From Phoronis australis (lineage: Eukaryota > Phoronida > Phoronidae): DNA of 64,000 nt. The position numbers and the translations under genes were made by a program. Position 1 is the stretch's first letter, and the number at the start of each line of letters is the position of its first letter. The notes beneath the pieces were generated by a model. That model saw only the letters and a list, made by a program, of their open reading frames with translations, was not told the origin of the DNA and made no database searches. The stretch is taken from the NCBI GenBank assembly GCA_002633005.1, contig NMRA01000032.1, forward strand, positions 1,207,692 to 1,271,691, read 5' to 3'. This document shows positions 25,258 to 38,389 of the stretch, piece by piece.

Positions 25258-27457
25258 CAGCCTCATGACTCTTAACTGTAAAATTTGTACCATCTATTGC
25301 AATACTGAAACAACTAATCTAAATGATGACAGGAACACCTCAAAACTTTCACCTGTAAAGGGTAAACGTCTCTGACAGCAGAATACCATTTCAACTCATA
25401 GTGTGCCACCTTGTGGCAGTTCCAAAACCATCTGCAGGTTTAGGTTTTATTCTAAAAACAAGTGATAGTTACATGAAGACATGACATTAACATCATTACT
25501 GAAGAATACATCCTTAGCAATAGTGTAACTGTACGCAAGTAAAGCAACACTAGGCATTCTGGGAAATAAATACAGAGTCATCCAATTTGAGTTTACTCAG
25601 AGTCTGGGTGCAATACAATTGACGTAGACAATGGAGGAGACTAAAGGGGGGTCAACGTCTCCCCTGTTCATCGCAGCAGCCAAACTCAGATTGTCAATAC
25701 ATAGACTTAGAACTTCACTTAGTCAATACATCATGCTTGGTACCCCTGTTGAATACTTCTGACTATGACAGTGAGTACTGCCCTGACAAATTATCTTCAT
25801 CCTGTCACATGACGGTCAAGGTCGCAATAACCTGAGTGCAGTGTCCTGGATGGACCCCACAGAGATGTCAAAAAAGCCTCGATGATACCACAAAAATATC
25901 TGTTACGAAGTAATGATCATCTCACAATAACGTCACACGAATGTCACAATGATCTTGTGATGATCTCACAAAGACATAACGAGGACCTTGTGATCATGGC
26001 TCCCTCGTTCACTCATGAAAATCTGGCGATGTCACATCAACATAACCGGTCACGAAAATGTTAACTGCAGTCCATGTACTTTCCCATTCAAACAGCCAAT
26101 CACAACTAGTGGGTCGTCATGACTACCGCTGACAGTCACAGTGCTAACCCAGTCGTCCGTCTGATAACTCGCCATCTCCTGCAAATAAAGAGATAACTGT
26201 CAACACTTTGAAAAGCTCTGATGAAAAATGCAAAACACTTATAACTTCAAAATATTTTGCGCATTGTTACAGTAATATCACCAGCCACAAATTGACTACA
26301 ATCTAGCAGACATTACTTTCACCCCAATATTCTAGGGGACCAATTTGTCTCCCACAGTTGTCTTGAATGAAGGCATAACTTTCCTATTAGTCTACCTTAC
26401 ATGCGGTAACTATTTACCTTTCCCTTGTGGAGCACATAGAATCCATTGAAATGGCCAGCACAGACTATCAGGTCTTCACACTCCGGGTTTGGTGCTCGCA
26501 CCGTTGACAAACTAGTCAGTGTTGATCCCCTGCTCCAGTATTCAGTGGAAAATATCTGAACAAGAAGAAAGCCGTTGGAAAGTTAATGCAAATACTATCA
26601 GCAAGGTCCACATAAACAATGATGGAGTTTGAAACACCTTAGTCGTGAACGGTCAACTTCATCACGTTCTGAGCAGATAAATAGAGAGCTCACAATTTGA
26701 CAACTAATTTATGTTGTTGCCTCACCTTGGTTCAATTGTTGTGAGGAAGGTAAAAATTCTTCAGATTGGAACACAGTATGGCAAACAGGTGAAATTTCAT
26801 TTTGTCAAATTTCTCAACAGAAATGACTTTTCAGTAAAATTCACATTGTTTTAAAATGATTTGCTTGGTGTACCTACTACTAAACAACATTTGGTTAAAG
26901 TTTTGAGCATTTGCAAAGATACTTCTGAAGAATAAAATATGGCAACTGAAGCAATTATTTTTATCCTAAATTGAAGATTTTTTACCATAGTTCTAGGTAA
27001 AAGTTATTTTTATCAAAATTCACTTCAACATTAATACACAGAAACATATCAGGTTTATCCATAGATCAAAAATATTACATAATTGGTTTAGGGTATTTTT
27101 ACGATAAACTGGCACACAGCCAACTGAAAATTTCTCAACAGTCATTTTATTTTAGGCAAATCATTTAAAAGAATACTCGAGGTATCTTATTTGCTTTGAA
27201 TTTATTACACCAAAAACAGTATAATCTACAACTGGATTAAACTATGATTCAACATTTTTAATTCACAAACTGAAATGTTTTTACCTCGAAGTCCTGAAGA
27301 ATGTATATGGCCCCAGTTTCACCTCCCAGAGCCACCTGTTGGAAAGCACCGTTAACATCCTGAACTTGGTCCCTGGCAGAGTCAAACATAAAGTGTCCTG
27401 CACACATCTAAAAAGAGATAAATGACAATCATAAAGGCCAAAAAGCAATCTTTGTTT
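25258..27457. repeat. 2.2-kb duplicated segment, proximal copy
   Basis: Partner of 22851-25046. Unlike the distal copy it reads on without a break past the T-tract into the rest of the propeller gene, so it is the copy that is physically joined to exons 1-5. Confidence 0.85.
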
Positions 27458-30400
27458 TTTTTTTGATAATTGACTCAGTAGTGCACAATTTTTCTAAGTT
27501 ATACACTTTTTAAAAGAGAAAATCCACCCAAGGCGATAAAAAATGATGCAAGATTTGTTTCTTTATCACTTGACAAGCCATGGTGTTTCAAACATAGCTA
27601 AACTTTGTTAATATACCTTTGTGCAGCTTTTCAAAAAACTCACGAAACCTTCGATGAAACTGCAGTGGATGGACTTTTTTAGGCATTGCCAGCAGGGGCC
27701 AGTTCCAAGAAACTGACTTAAGTTCATTTTTGACCGAAGCCTAAGATTTGTCTCAAGTAACAAACTTTGAAACTTCCACATCTGGTAAGTTAGTTAAAAT
27801 TAAGACAAAACTGAAGTCTTAAACTTAAGTCAAACTTAGACCTCTTTCTTGAAACAGACTTGGAACAAATTTAATCTTAAAATTGATTGAAATCTAAGAT
27901 TTTTTTAGCTAAGTCAGTTTCTTGGAAAGGGCCCGTGGTTTCAAAATGAGTTGGGTAGAGACCAGAACTACCCATCTTTTTTGGCTTCACAAGCTCTTTC
28001 AATCTAGAAACAGAAATAGATTTCTAACACTGATGAACAGTAGAAAGCCCCAGTAGATACTCTTTTGAAAAAAAGTTGAAATTTTATTAGGAAACCGGGT
28101 CATTCACTGGTTTCTTGTAGTTGGACAATGTTTCTATACATCAAGCGGGAAAACTGGTATTGCTGTCCGCTTTTGATATCAGGAGAGTTTTTATTGTGTT
28201 GCCACAGGGTAATTATCACATTTCAGTTTAAGTTTAGCGATGTCTTCATGGCAATAAAATACCAGCTGAAATAAACTGAAATGTCCAAGACAGAAACTGA
28301 TAATTGAATTCCTCATGAAAAATTAACGTAGAATCTTCTTTTGTAGAAGAAATACAATAAAAATTGGGAAAAATTCTATAATTTGTTTTTATTTGTTGAC
28401 AACAGTTTTGAGTTGATTCGTGCTCACATTAATGTAATCATTCAGAGTGACAGATAATTGGTGTTTGCATTATCATATTGGACAAAAGATTGAGTCCGGC
28501 GATTAACAAAAGGAAGATTGATATCAGGCCTCTGAAAACAGCACTAAACGAAAGTAGCTCCTTGTAATTCGTACTCTGGGCGATGTTTTTTGTTCAACAA
28601 TAACGATATATATCATTTTTAAAAACAATGCTTAAAAAACACAACTGCTTCAAAACCCACGGATACAGAATAGAAGTTACGTACATGTTCAACAAGTGAT
28701 AATACTCACGGCTGTAATATTGGCTGGTGTTTGCAAACACAACACAAGCGCCCCCTGTTGGAAAACATGCAACCTACGGCAGCTGTCACCAACTAATACA
28801 TAACTGGATACGTTACCACTCGAGTCACACAAGTTGACAGCGAACAGACTCAACACAGACAGTGAATTAGCGGAGTCCTGAAAAATAAAAAACACAATTT
28901 TCAAAAAATAGCATGTAAAAGATGTTCCATCCAGGCACTGCTTTATCTAAAGTCGCATAATGTGGCAAGGTCAAATTTGACAAGTTTACACTAAAATAGA
29001 ACAATTGTATAGTAGAAAGCTAGCTCACAAGGCAGTAATCAGCTCCACTCCTATCACAGTACAATTGGGTAAAATGTTACCTCTGTATGCTTTTATCTCT
29101 AATCATTATTTTGAACAAAAATTGAGATTTAGAAAAATAATGTTGACTGTGACTTTAAACCCAAAAGGCATCTTTTGAAGGGTAACAATTTTTCAAAATA
29201 CATTTTGAAGTGGGCTTTAGTAACTGCAATTCTTCACTTAAACCCCTTCCCACTTTTTGCACAACTTCTATTTATTGACAAAAAATAAACATGATTCAAT
29301 GAAAAGGAAACTTAACCACTTTTATTATATTTTATGCAAACTTTACTATAAAAATTACAGAAACAAAAAATTCTGAAAATTCATAAGCTTACTGTGTGTG
29401 GTGCAACATCCGCTAGTCTGACACGTTCTGAAGAGCCGTAGGGCTTGATGAAGTAAACATGGCCATCTGTGTCACTGCAGACAATCCTAATATTTCCCAC
29501 TGCAAAAGAGAAATGAGTCACACGTCTTTAACAATGAATAACTGAAAATAACAGTAGCAAAAACTAAATGCAGTCTGTCATAGTCACTTACAGGGATCCC
29601 ACATTTTGAGAACCAGTTTCCTCAAATAAATAATATGCGTCAAACTGGTTCTCAAAATTGGGACCCTCCCAGTGACAACTGCCTGATTATTAATAATCCT
29701 AGTTTGAAAACTATCTTAATTTCGCCTTGTTTTATAGCTGATTAAAAACGAAAATCGAATTGTTCTTTACCTCCATAAAATCAATATCACAATATTCTTC
29801 ACAATGATAGGATTCTATATCCATTACCAACAAGAACTTCGAAACTATCAATGACTGAAGGAAACATTTCAGAAATTATGGTAATTCTCCACTTATTTTG
29901 CACAAAATAATTGCAAAAATGTCCATTTTCCATTTTTGAAAGGCTGGTTACCCTTTTGCAAATCAGCAATTTCAGCAAATGTCGCATTCCGACAATTACA
30001 CACTACAATCCACGCTCGTAATAGACTAAAATGTCCTTAAATAACATAGAATTTCACTCGTCAACCATCTTGTAAACTAAATAAGTTAAAATTACTGTAT
30101 TGGGTCGCTTACACTAATATAGTGAATTTCGAAAATGGTGGATGTACGCATGGCCTGTGACTGGGCAACAATTCAAGATTAGATGAACATAGAGATGTTT
30201 TTAAATCCCACGCCACTTCAGTCAAGAATTCAGTATTGACAACTAAACAGCAAAGAAATGCGACATTAAAAACATAAATTTAACAACATGCAACAGAGTC
30301 TTAATTCTTAAATATAACTTCTTTCAACAGCGCAATTGTAAAATCACACAAAATAAACAACACCGTAAGTGGAAAAAAAGTTGATGTCAAATAAGAACAA

Positions 30401-33238
30401 ATAAAACAAAAATCAGTTTTAAAAAGTTTAAAAACCACACACACAAAACAACACTGGACAACTCGGGGATCATCCATTTCTATCAGTCTTCGTCTTAAAG
30501 AATGATTCCAAATCATTCTCTTACAGCGCTCAACTTTTTTTTGGAATACATTAAGCGTGCACGTTGATCATTATTAATCATCCTCCGATGTGCTTATTTT
30601 TGAGTGTTTTTAAAGACGTCTAAATAGTAATGGAAAATCTCTCAGTACTAACAGAGTACAGTGTTAGTGCGATGATTGAAAAGTGACAAAGAGCCAAAAA
30701 ATGTATAAGTACAGTTCCATCCTCAACTTACACGGGTCATCCCCAATAGTTAGGCAGCTGAGACAATGGGTGGATATGCACTTTCTCATCAAAATTTGAC
30801 CATTACAAAAAATTGTAAGCGTGCCGTGGTTGTCAGTGCAGACGATGTCTGTTGACTTGAAGCGAGCGACGTCATGCAAGCAGATATTTTGTATTGATCC
30901 ACCTTTTGTTTCAAACACATCTTGAGTCTGCAAGAACATAAAAATAAAAATGTTTGCAATACGTCCCAAAATAATACAAATGAAAGTTATGAACTTGTCA
31001 TTATTTACTGACATTATTTTTCAAAACTCTTACGAAATGTACGCTTATTGGCAGCCCCTCTCCCTGCCCCAAAAAGAGAGCTTCAAGAGGCATTTTCCAC
31101 CTCTACAGATAATTTTCACTGATATTTTTCAAAAACTTTAAAACCACAGGTCAACTGTTAATCTCCTTCCCTCAACGTTCTGTGTGCTTTTGAACATAAT
31201 GTTCCCAAAGGCATGCAAAAATAGACAAAGCTCAACAATGATTCAGTTTGCAAACATTTTAAATCTTGTCAGTATGTCATCTGCTGGCCACATCACGTGG
31301 CCTAACAAATAGAAATCTGAAAAGATTAGTGCCCCCGACCAAACTCGAATCCAGGACCTTCTGCTAACCGTGCAGACACTCTAGCCACTGAGTCATCTGG
31401 ACCACACTGTTACCTGAAAGTCCTGGCTTTGAGTCCCGGTCCAGGGCAGAAATCTTTTCAGACTTATATTCATTAGGTCACTTGATGTGGTCATCAGATG
31501 GCGTGCTGACAAGACTTAAAATGTTAGCAACATATTTTTCACGCCGTATTGAGATTAACGTACATTTACAATGATTTTGTTTGACGATGGTTATAAGATT
31601 CTTGAAACATTAACATAAGTACCTTTAATTGTTCTTTAACATTTGCAGGAATTTTATAACTTCTTATCACTCCATCATCCTGTCCCAAAACAATAACAGT
31701 GTCTTGACTTCTGTAAAGATAATTAATAGATAATAAATAGATAATACAAAACCAATTAAAGCCAATATTATTACATTTTCATGACATCTTTTATTCTATT
31801 AATGCCTAGCAAAAACAATGGCATGTAACCCATAAACAAGTGCTTGAGCGTGGTCAAAACTTGGGGGTCTGATTCAGAGCAACTCAACCGTGAACACTAA
31901 ATCTGAGACAGCTGCTTGGACTCAGACCAGTCGGCTAGCCAGAAGTGGGGTGCCGTGCCGGCTCAGACTACAAACTCCTTACAGTTTAGTGGTTGATAAT
32001 CTGGACAGGTTGGGAGCTTTATGCTGATGTAGGTAAAAAATGGCCAAATAAAATCTGACACAAAATTAGTATCATTAAAAACTACGCTCTTCCTTGAATA
32101 AACAAAATTTTTACAGGTGTTGAAAAAATGGCATTATACCGTTATTCTGCTGCTAAAATTGTGGAACGATCTTTTGCATTGGCTTTCAGCACAATGAAAT
32201 ATTGCATCACCTATTGGCCAGTTTCTTTTTTCGCAGATTCTTCAATCAACTGTTGTTCTTTCACGAGATTGCGTACACGTTACAAAATTAGTGTCATTAA
32301 AAACGACACTCTTCCTTGAGTAAACAAAAATTTTTACCAGTGTTGAAAAAATTGATGTTCTACCGTTATTCTGCTGCAAAAATTGTGGAGCGATCTTTTG
32401 CATTGGCTTTCGGCGCCATAAAATATTGTGTCACCTATCAATTGGCCACTTTTATTTTTCCCCAATTCTTCAATCAACTGCTGTTCTTTTACAAGATTGT
32501 GAACACGTCACAACAAAATTATCAGAACTGGTCTCACTTCATTATGAGTATATAGAATTTTGATACCAGCAAATTGAATTTTAGAATAAGCTTTGCTGCT
32601 GCAAAACTGCCATCATCTCCCGAGAAATGTGGCATAGAATTTAGGAAATGGCATGTGCTGTGCACATGTCATGAGCGTACTGTTTTCAAAATGACGACAT
32701 ACAGTTGCAAAAGGCAGAGAATTATGTAAGAAAATGATGTTTGTTAGATTGTTTTTCATTCAAATGGCTGTAAAGGACAAGGTGAGTGTCGGATGACTCC
32801 CAGATTTCGTAAGCATCCCTGCCGATCAGTGGAGTGGGGCTTAATAATTAGCTTTCATTTTACATATTGACACAAGTTTCACGGCGAGGTGACAAACAGA
32901 ACTACCCGGACTGTATTGCAATTTCGAGGTCTGTCAGAGCTGAACATATGTGGTACCCAACTGTATTTTGACTATAGTCTTCAGACAGCTAGCTAGTTGA
33001 CTAGCCAAACAGTGCCAATGGCAATGGACTGGAACTGTGCCTGTGACTGTGGAAGGCTGAGTGAGAGAGAAGTTTGGCACAGGATGTTGTTGAGCTAGAA
33101 AGAATACGCAAACTTGAAAGCACCTCACACATACTTGAATAAGGAACCGACAGCCAATGTTCCATGATTCTGTGACAGCAGTTCTGACCACAAACTGCTC
33201 ACAACCACAGACTCCAGCTTTCCAGCCAAACCCGGCAT
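26050..33238 (-). CDS. Predicted beta-propeller protein, family not identified
   Basis: Eight coding exons: 33135-33238 (ATG at 33238), 31623-31710, 30732-30927, 29393-29499, 28710-28877, 27285-27407, 26418-26555, 26050-26178 (TGA at 26050-26052). Every junction is GT-AG with matching phases (2, 0, 1, then 0), giving 350 residues. The chain repeats a pattern of short beta-rich segments: TVIVLGQDDGVIRSY, DIVCTDNHGTLTIF, RIVCSDTDGHVYFI, YVLVGDSCRRLHVF, QVALGGETGAIYIL, LIVCAGHFNGFYVL, VVIGCLNGKVHGL. That is about seven blades, each with a turn such as DDG, DNHG, DTDG or GETG, typical of WD40, PQQ or FG-GAP-like propellers. No signal peptide or membrane segment; likely intracellular, possibly a scaffold subunit. 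I could not match it to a named protein. Confidence 0.85.
27695..27934. mobile_element. MITE in propeller intron 5
   Basis: Terminal inverted repeats: the left end has ttccaagaaactgactta and the right end carries its complement (aagtcagtttcttggaa), with GGGCC outside each. 240 bp, rich in 'aagtc/gactta' phrases, no coding capacity. Confidence 0.75.
29583..29676. mobile_element. Short hairpin MITE in propeller intron 4-side flank
   Basis: Two arms GTCACT...AGGGATCCCA..TTTTGAGAACCAGTTT and the reverse complement at the right (aaactggttctcaaaa...gggaccct...agtgac) enclose about 25 bases. It lies just upstream of exon 4 of the propeller gene, within intron 3. Confidence 0.7.
31248..31532. mobile_element. 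Foldback element with paired tRNA-like cores
   Basis: Relative of 9887-10117, with arms carrying cacatcacgtgg...aatctgaaaagatt and the inverted counterpart at the right. The core on the minus strand has an A box (CAGTGGCTAGAGTG) and a B-box region (GGTCCTGGATTCGAG). A second, inverted tRNA-like 3' half (gtcctggctttgagtcccgg) occurs on the plus strand, so the tRNA-like part itself is nearly palindromic. Inside intron 2 of the propeller gene. Confidence 0.7.
32095..32510 (+). repeat. Two-copy tandem duplication, period about 223 bp
   Basis: Phrases 'gttgaaaaaat', 'taccgttattctgctg', 'attgtggaacgatcttttgc' and 'caatcaactg' occur at about 32118-32300 and again at 32341-32500. In intron 1 of the propeller gene. 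Frames differ by indels; non-coding. Confidence 0.7.
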
Positions 33239-33425
33239 TACAGATACTATCGACCTCTAACGGTAGTTTTTTGTTGACGGAAGTGACACCTAGTGGTGGA
33301 GCGACAAACTTGTCACCGTGGTTCGATGAAGCCCGCTCGCCGCGCCGCGGCGGGTCCGCCTTATCTAACAGTAGAGGCATGCACTGACGGGACGAACCAC
33401 TCAAGTATGGGCCGGGGGTCACAAC

Positions 33426-34120
33426 AAAATTTGCTATGAAAGGGTTCACCTCATGTGGCAGAAAATTTAAGAAAGGGTCCAATTTTACAACAGAACTTTA
33501 GCAAAAGTTGAGCCCCTTCCGTCCAACCGGACGGTTTGTTAAGGATTTTGTAAAATAAGTATTTTGTATGCTTAAAACCAAATACAAAGATTATGTTGTT
33601 ATAATCTCTACAAATGAAAGGATGGTGTTTTCAATTAAACTTCCCGTGGGTCTCTTTTAGTCGAGTTAACAGTGTTTAACGAAACAGTACATTTAGAGAT
33701 CAATTTTGACTGCCGTCGGAGGCCGGTGCATATTTTATATTCCATAGGCGGATTTAGGGGGGGGGGGGGCCCAGGGGGCCCGGGCCCCCCCCCCCCCCCC
33801 CCTNTGCTATGAAAGGGTTCACCTCATGTGGCAGAAAATTTAAGAAAGGGTCCAATTTTACAACAGAACTTTAGCAAAAGTTGAGCCCCTTCCGTCCAAA
33901 CCGGACGGTTTGTTAAGGATTTTGTAAAACAAGTATTTTGTATGCTTAAAACCAAATACAAAGATTATGTTGTCATAATCTCTACAAATGAAAGGATGGT
34001 GTTTTCAATTAAACCTCCCGTGGGTCTCTTTTAGTCGAGTTAACAGTGTTTAACGAAACAGTACATAGAGATCAATTTTGACTGCCGTCGGAGGCCGGTA
34101 CATATTTTATATTCTACCAT
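33426..34120 (+). repeat. Adjacent 330-bp duplication around a one-base gap
   Basis: 33431-33750 is repeated almost exactly at 33806-34115. Between them are long G and C runs of a 'ggcggattta' type MITE and a single N (33804). Most simply a mis-joined assembly at the homopolymer. Confidence 0.75.
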
Positions 34121-35266
34121 GGAATGGACACAATAAATATTAATTGTATGATTTGGTAACCTACTTGATAATTTTCCATAGGAAGTGTTGAACGAAGTGT
34201 TCTTTTAAAGGCACATTGAGCCATACATCGGTGGGTAGGCCCTACTTCAATAGTAGGCCTATATGTATTACCTTGGAAACGCCGTTACACTCAGTTACGA
34301 TGTCGTTTGTTTAGCTTTTTGTTTTGACACGGGTCTTAAAACATCAACTCAGAGAAATATGGCATCCTTGTGTTATTCACTTTGAGCTGTTGGCCATTTT
34401 ACCTGCCGACGTAGGCTGAATATGCCTTTAACTAACTCAGTGCTGATCACGAGAGCTCAGCATGGATTGTGCATTCAATAGGCATCTTGGCTGTTTTATG
34501 GGGGCGTATAAGGCAGGTTTACTGGACTGCAAACAGGAATTTCATCTCTTGCTGGTCAGTTTTTAACCCTGTACCCTTGTCACCCCTAGCCCACTGGTAT
34601 TCAGCAGATATAGTAATAAAGCTGTTGTTCGCTTGTTTCGTTGTTCAGTTACTTTGTTAGTCCATTTGATTGTGATGCATTCATTTTGAATTCATTAACC
34701 ATGCATGATTCTCATTCATCATGGAAAACCATGAAAAAGACAAAAATGTTTCTCGTGCATAGAAAACTCATGATGATTGAAAAGGGCAAATACTATGGGT
34801 CAAAGGCCATGGGAGTTCAAAAATTCATTTTGAGAAAGATTCAGTTATGCAAATTTACTCTCTAGTCTACTTTTTTTGGGAAAGGAAAGTCCAAATTATT
34901 TCTTATCAAGCTCATTTAATAAAGAGACAAATTTACCAACATTATTCCACCATTGATTGTGAGCATGATTGTTTAATAGTAGGGTGAATTTGCAATGCTG
35001 AATAGTTAAGGTGATTATTTTTACATGGTTGTGTCGTTTTTTGTCAATGTTTGCGACCATATTTATTCCTCGGTAAGCTCGCAGGTGTCCTATATTTGCG
35101 AGCCAGTTTAGTCACTCTCCTTTATGTTAAGAAAAGACTTGCTGCGCCTGTGGATGCTTGCTAACTATTTATAACTTGACTGGCAGTATTTAGTGACCAA
35201 CTTTGAAATGATATTAATATAAATGATATTAATTTAGTTCATGTTGTTTGATGACTATGCAGTGGC

Positions 35267-35418
35267 GGATTTAGAGGAGGGCCAAAGGGGCCAAGGCCCC
35301 CCTAAAATTCTCCCAGATTACATTTGGCTGTTCGGGGGTGTGAATGTCTGGCGGGCAAAATCCTGGCTAATACTCTACCCTGACCCCCCAACTCAAAATT
35401 CTGGATTCGCCCCTGATT
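35267..35418. mobile_element. hAT-like MITE
   Basis: Starts cagtggcggatttag and ends ctggattcgcccctg, an imperfect terminal inverted repeat pair with inner G/C runs. No clear target duplication. Confidence 0.6.
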
Positions 35419-35751
35419 AAACTGTCTAAAATTACGAACCAAAGTGGTTAATTTAGTTACGTTTCTCATTTCGTTGTTTTAGAATAAAGTAAAGAAATGT
35501 TTTCCAATTGTTGAACGTGGCATGATAAGTTTGTTTGGAAGTGTATGTAGGATGTACCAAAATTTGACAAGGATTTGATCTGCGTCATATTTCTTCATTT
35601 GTGATTTTTGTCTTTTCGGAAGTAGCCTATTTAAGTTTACAGAGGTGGAACCAGAATTTTATAAAAGTGGGGGAGGGGTACGCAGGGGTAGATCCAGGAT
35701 TTTTTAGTTTGGGGGCCAGGGCACAGGAATAACCAGAATTTCGCCACACAC

Positions 35752-35902
35752 GCGCGCCCAGGCTAAAATGTAGGGATGTAGGGGTGTCAAATTTTTGGGT
35801 TTGTGAACCTTGTTACTAAAAAGAAAACAAAAGAACCATACACGGGGTTTGTTCAAGGCCTATGTATTGTGCATTCACGCCCGAGCCCCCCTGGGTGCGC
35901 GC
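35752..35902. mobile_element. MITE-like element, family 1 copy 3 (shortened)
   Basis: Left GCGCGCCCAGGCTAAAATG and right CTGGGTGCGCGC as in the copies at 12066 and 19227, but only 151 bp, so internally deleted. Confidence 0.6.
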
Positions 35903-36348
35903 ATAAGCCACTCAGCAATTCGCACCCGGAACTAGCAAATGGTATTTGGGAGAATTTTAGGGGGGCCATGGCCTCCTTACCCCCGCCCCCCTCTAAGTCC
36001 GCCACGGGGGGTACGGATCAAGGATTTTTAAAAGGGGGGTCCAAATCAACAATTTGAAAAGTCTAGATTTGATATCACTGAAATCAAAGGAAAAAGAGGG
36101 TCGGGACCCCCTTGACACCCTTGGATCCGCCTATGGTTGATATAGTTTGTAGCCTACTAAAACGTTGGAGTTGTAATTTATTTATGTTAAATCAAAATAT
36201 TTATCTTTACTTTTGATAAAGCGTTTTGATCAGATACACAAGTTATTAATTTCTGTTCGTTCAACATCATCTGGCTTCTATTATAGGTCCACTTCAGGCG
36301 TCGGTGAGAAATGTTCCCTCAGCCTGCACACGGGCTGAATAGTAGCAC

Positions 36349-36350
36349 TG

Positions 36351-36412
<62 letters not shown>
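36349..36412 (+). repeat. (TG)n microsatellite running into a gap
   Basis: About 32 TG units with one TTTG interruption, cut off by the N run 36413-36614. Confidence 0.97.
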
Positions 36413-36614
36413 NNNNNNNNNNNNNNNNNNNNNNNNNNNNNNNNNNNNNNNNNNNNNNNNNNNNNNNNNNNNNNNNNNNNNNNNNNNNNNNNNNNNNNNN
36501 NNNNNNNNNNNNNNNNNNNNNNNNNNNNNNNNNNNNNNNNNNNNNNNNNNNNNNNNNNNNNNNNNNNNNNNNNNNNNNNNNNNNNNNNNNNNNNNNNNNN
36601 NNNNNNNNNNNNNN
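36413..36614. other. Scaffold gap (202 N)
   Basis: Unsequenced, directly after the TG repeat. Confidence 1.
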
Positions 36615-37300
36615 GAACACGGAGTTATAATTAACACATACCACGACTCTGGATACAATTTAGTCAGCAAAACTTGAACGAATCGATGAAAATCTGTCGC
36701 GGTTTGTTCGAGTTTCTCTCAGTCACGGTTACCGGGTGCCATTTTGAGGAAGTTACGTGAAATTACGCATGTTGACGAATAAAAAATCCAAGGGACACAC
36801 ATCTTACAAGTTTCACCCGATACCTTCACATGCTATTTTACAAGTGTCGCACGCTAGCGTCACGCGCTTCGCTCAGTCTAACCTTGCGCCTAACTCACGG
36901 GATTCAGTTGACATGCTTTGTAGTTATCGCGCACGCGGTGATAAAATTAACGGCAACAAAAAAGTGGAGTTGTAATTCTTCGCCAAAGTCAACTTAATTC
37001 TCACAACTAAGCTTCATTTCTTCGCGCTCATACCGCGTATTATGCTTGTTACTATGGCCGCTTTCGGAATCCTGACCACAGCACCCACAATGCACCATTT
37101 TAACCTAATTTCAATATGGCGTCGCTGCAAATCCGCTATTTCACCCTTATTATGCTTAGCTGCACTCCTGTGTTTTGTCTCTCAATGTAAACACTAAGTG
37201 TTTCTATTTCTATTGTGTGCCAGTCGACCTGATAGCGGGTTGTGTTTGAATTTAAATAATGAACTGTCGTTGCAAATTTAGTTCTTCTAGAACGTCTTTT
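36615..37300. other. Single-copy sequence left of the tandem array
   Basis: No supported gene. The homology to the other array units begins at about 37300-37316 (aacactggaatgtaaaacaaggtt), marking the left end of the array. Confidence 0.5.
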
Positions 37301-38389
37301 ATCAGAACACTGGAATGTAAAACAAGGTTGTTACTTGTCTTTGTATTTATTTTATTATAAATAAAACAAAATTACAGAGTGCAGATCCTGGATGTCATAT
37401 GCTCAATACCTCGTAAACAAACTAAGAATCTGCCTAAACTAAGTAACCAAAAATCTTGTTGACCTGATAAATAAGTAACAGAAATAATATGAAGTTTCCA
37501 GTAGGATACACATCATATTTAGTAGATCTTAAAGCTAGGTGGCGACTAAAACGAGACAATAGACAAGTTTTAATGGAAAGTCAATATGTTATCGCAGTCA
37601 AAAATCAATTTCGATAATAGAAATCAGTATCAAAATCAACAAAATTTTTGGTAAACAAAGACACGTGTGATATCACTCAAGTTGTGATTGAACATCAATC
37701 GTGGATTGTCCTTAAGCTTCCTCAAAAAGTCAGCACTATTCACTGAGCAATTCCGGAAAAGGAATCTCCGCCATATTTTAAAGATGTTAAAAAGTACCCC
37801 ACCGCTATTACATAATGGGTGACTTCCAACTTGATTCACATAATAACAATTGGATGTTCAGAAACAACCTTTCTGTTCCTAAGCTTCTATCACTTTTTCG
37901 TAGGAAATTATTTTCTGAAAAGATTTTTTTCACTCTTGTAACTTCTGAACGATGTAACCAGTGAAGTCCATTGTAGACCGTATGTACTGACCAGTCTCAA
38001 AGCTGTGAGTTATGGTTGCTGCTTTATATGATTAGTGTAGTTGTTACTGGCTACGACGTCTTAATAAAACGTTTATTTCGAATCAGAACGAACCACGTCC
38101 TTCTCGATACTAAAATCGTTCTCTTCAAAACCCAAATGTCGCATTGGACAACTTTTTAAGACAAAAATCTGTTTATCGCTTGACTGAAGGGTGCGAAATC
38201 AAAAATGAACAACATTGAGCTAGTCGCGTATTCATTAGAATGAGATAACGTGGTTCCATCGCAACTGGGCAGAGCTCAAAGACATTGTATACCTGTAATG
38301 ACGGGCACACATAACGCAAACCAGCTGACCTATAGGCCTACACAGAGATTTTACATGACCAGGGTGAAGCAGACACAGCACACGCCAGT

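Larger units (their letters stand above)
34121..36348. other. Intergenic, rich in 'ggcggatt' MITE fragments
   Basis: No supported gene. Contains a hAT-like element at 35267-35418, a family 1 MITE at 35752-35902, and several degenerate 'ggatcc-aggg' fragments between 35640 and 36135. Confidence 0.5.

Noticed and set aside
32934-33482. 182-codon minus-strand frame overlapping propeller exon 1
   Set aside because: A different frame of the same region; the ATG at 33238 with donor at 33134 joins exon 2 in phase, this one does not.
36349-36412. CV/HT dipeptide-repeat 'proteins'
   Set aside because: Simple translation of the TG microsatellite.
37636-37839. Minus-strand frame with IFKIWRRFLFRNC, also at 58131-58400
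   Set aside because: The equivalent in unit 2 (about 44480-44680) has a one-base indel that breaks the frame; no domain; more likely unit leader DNA.
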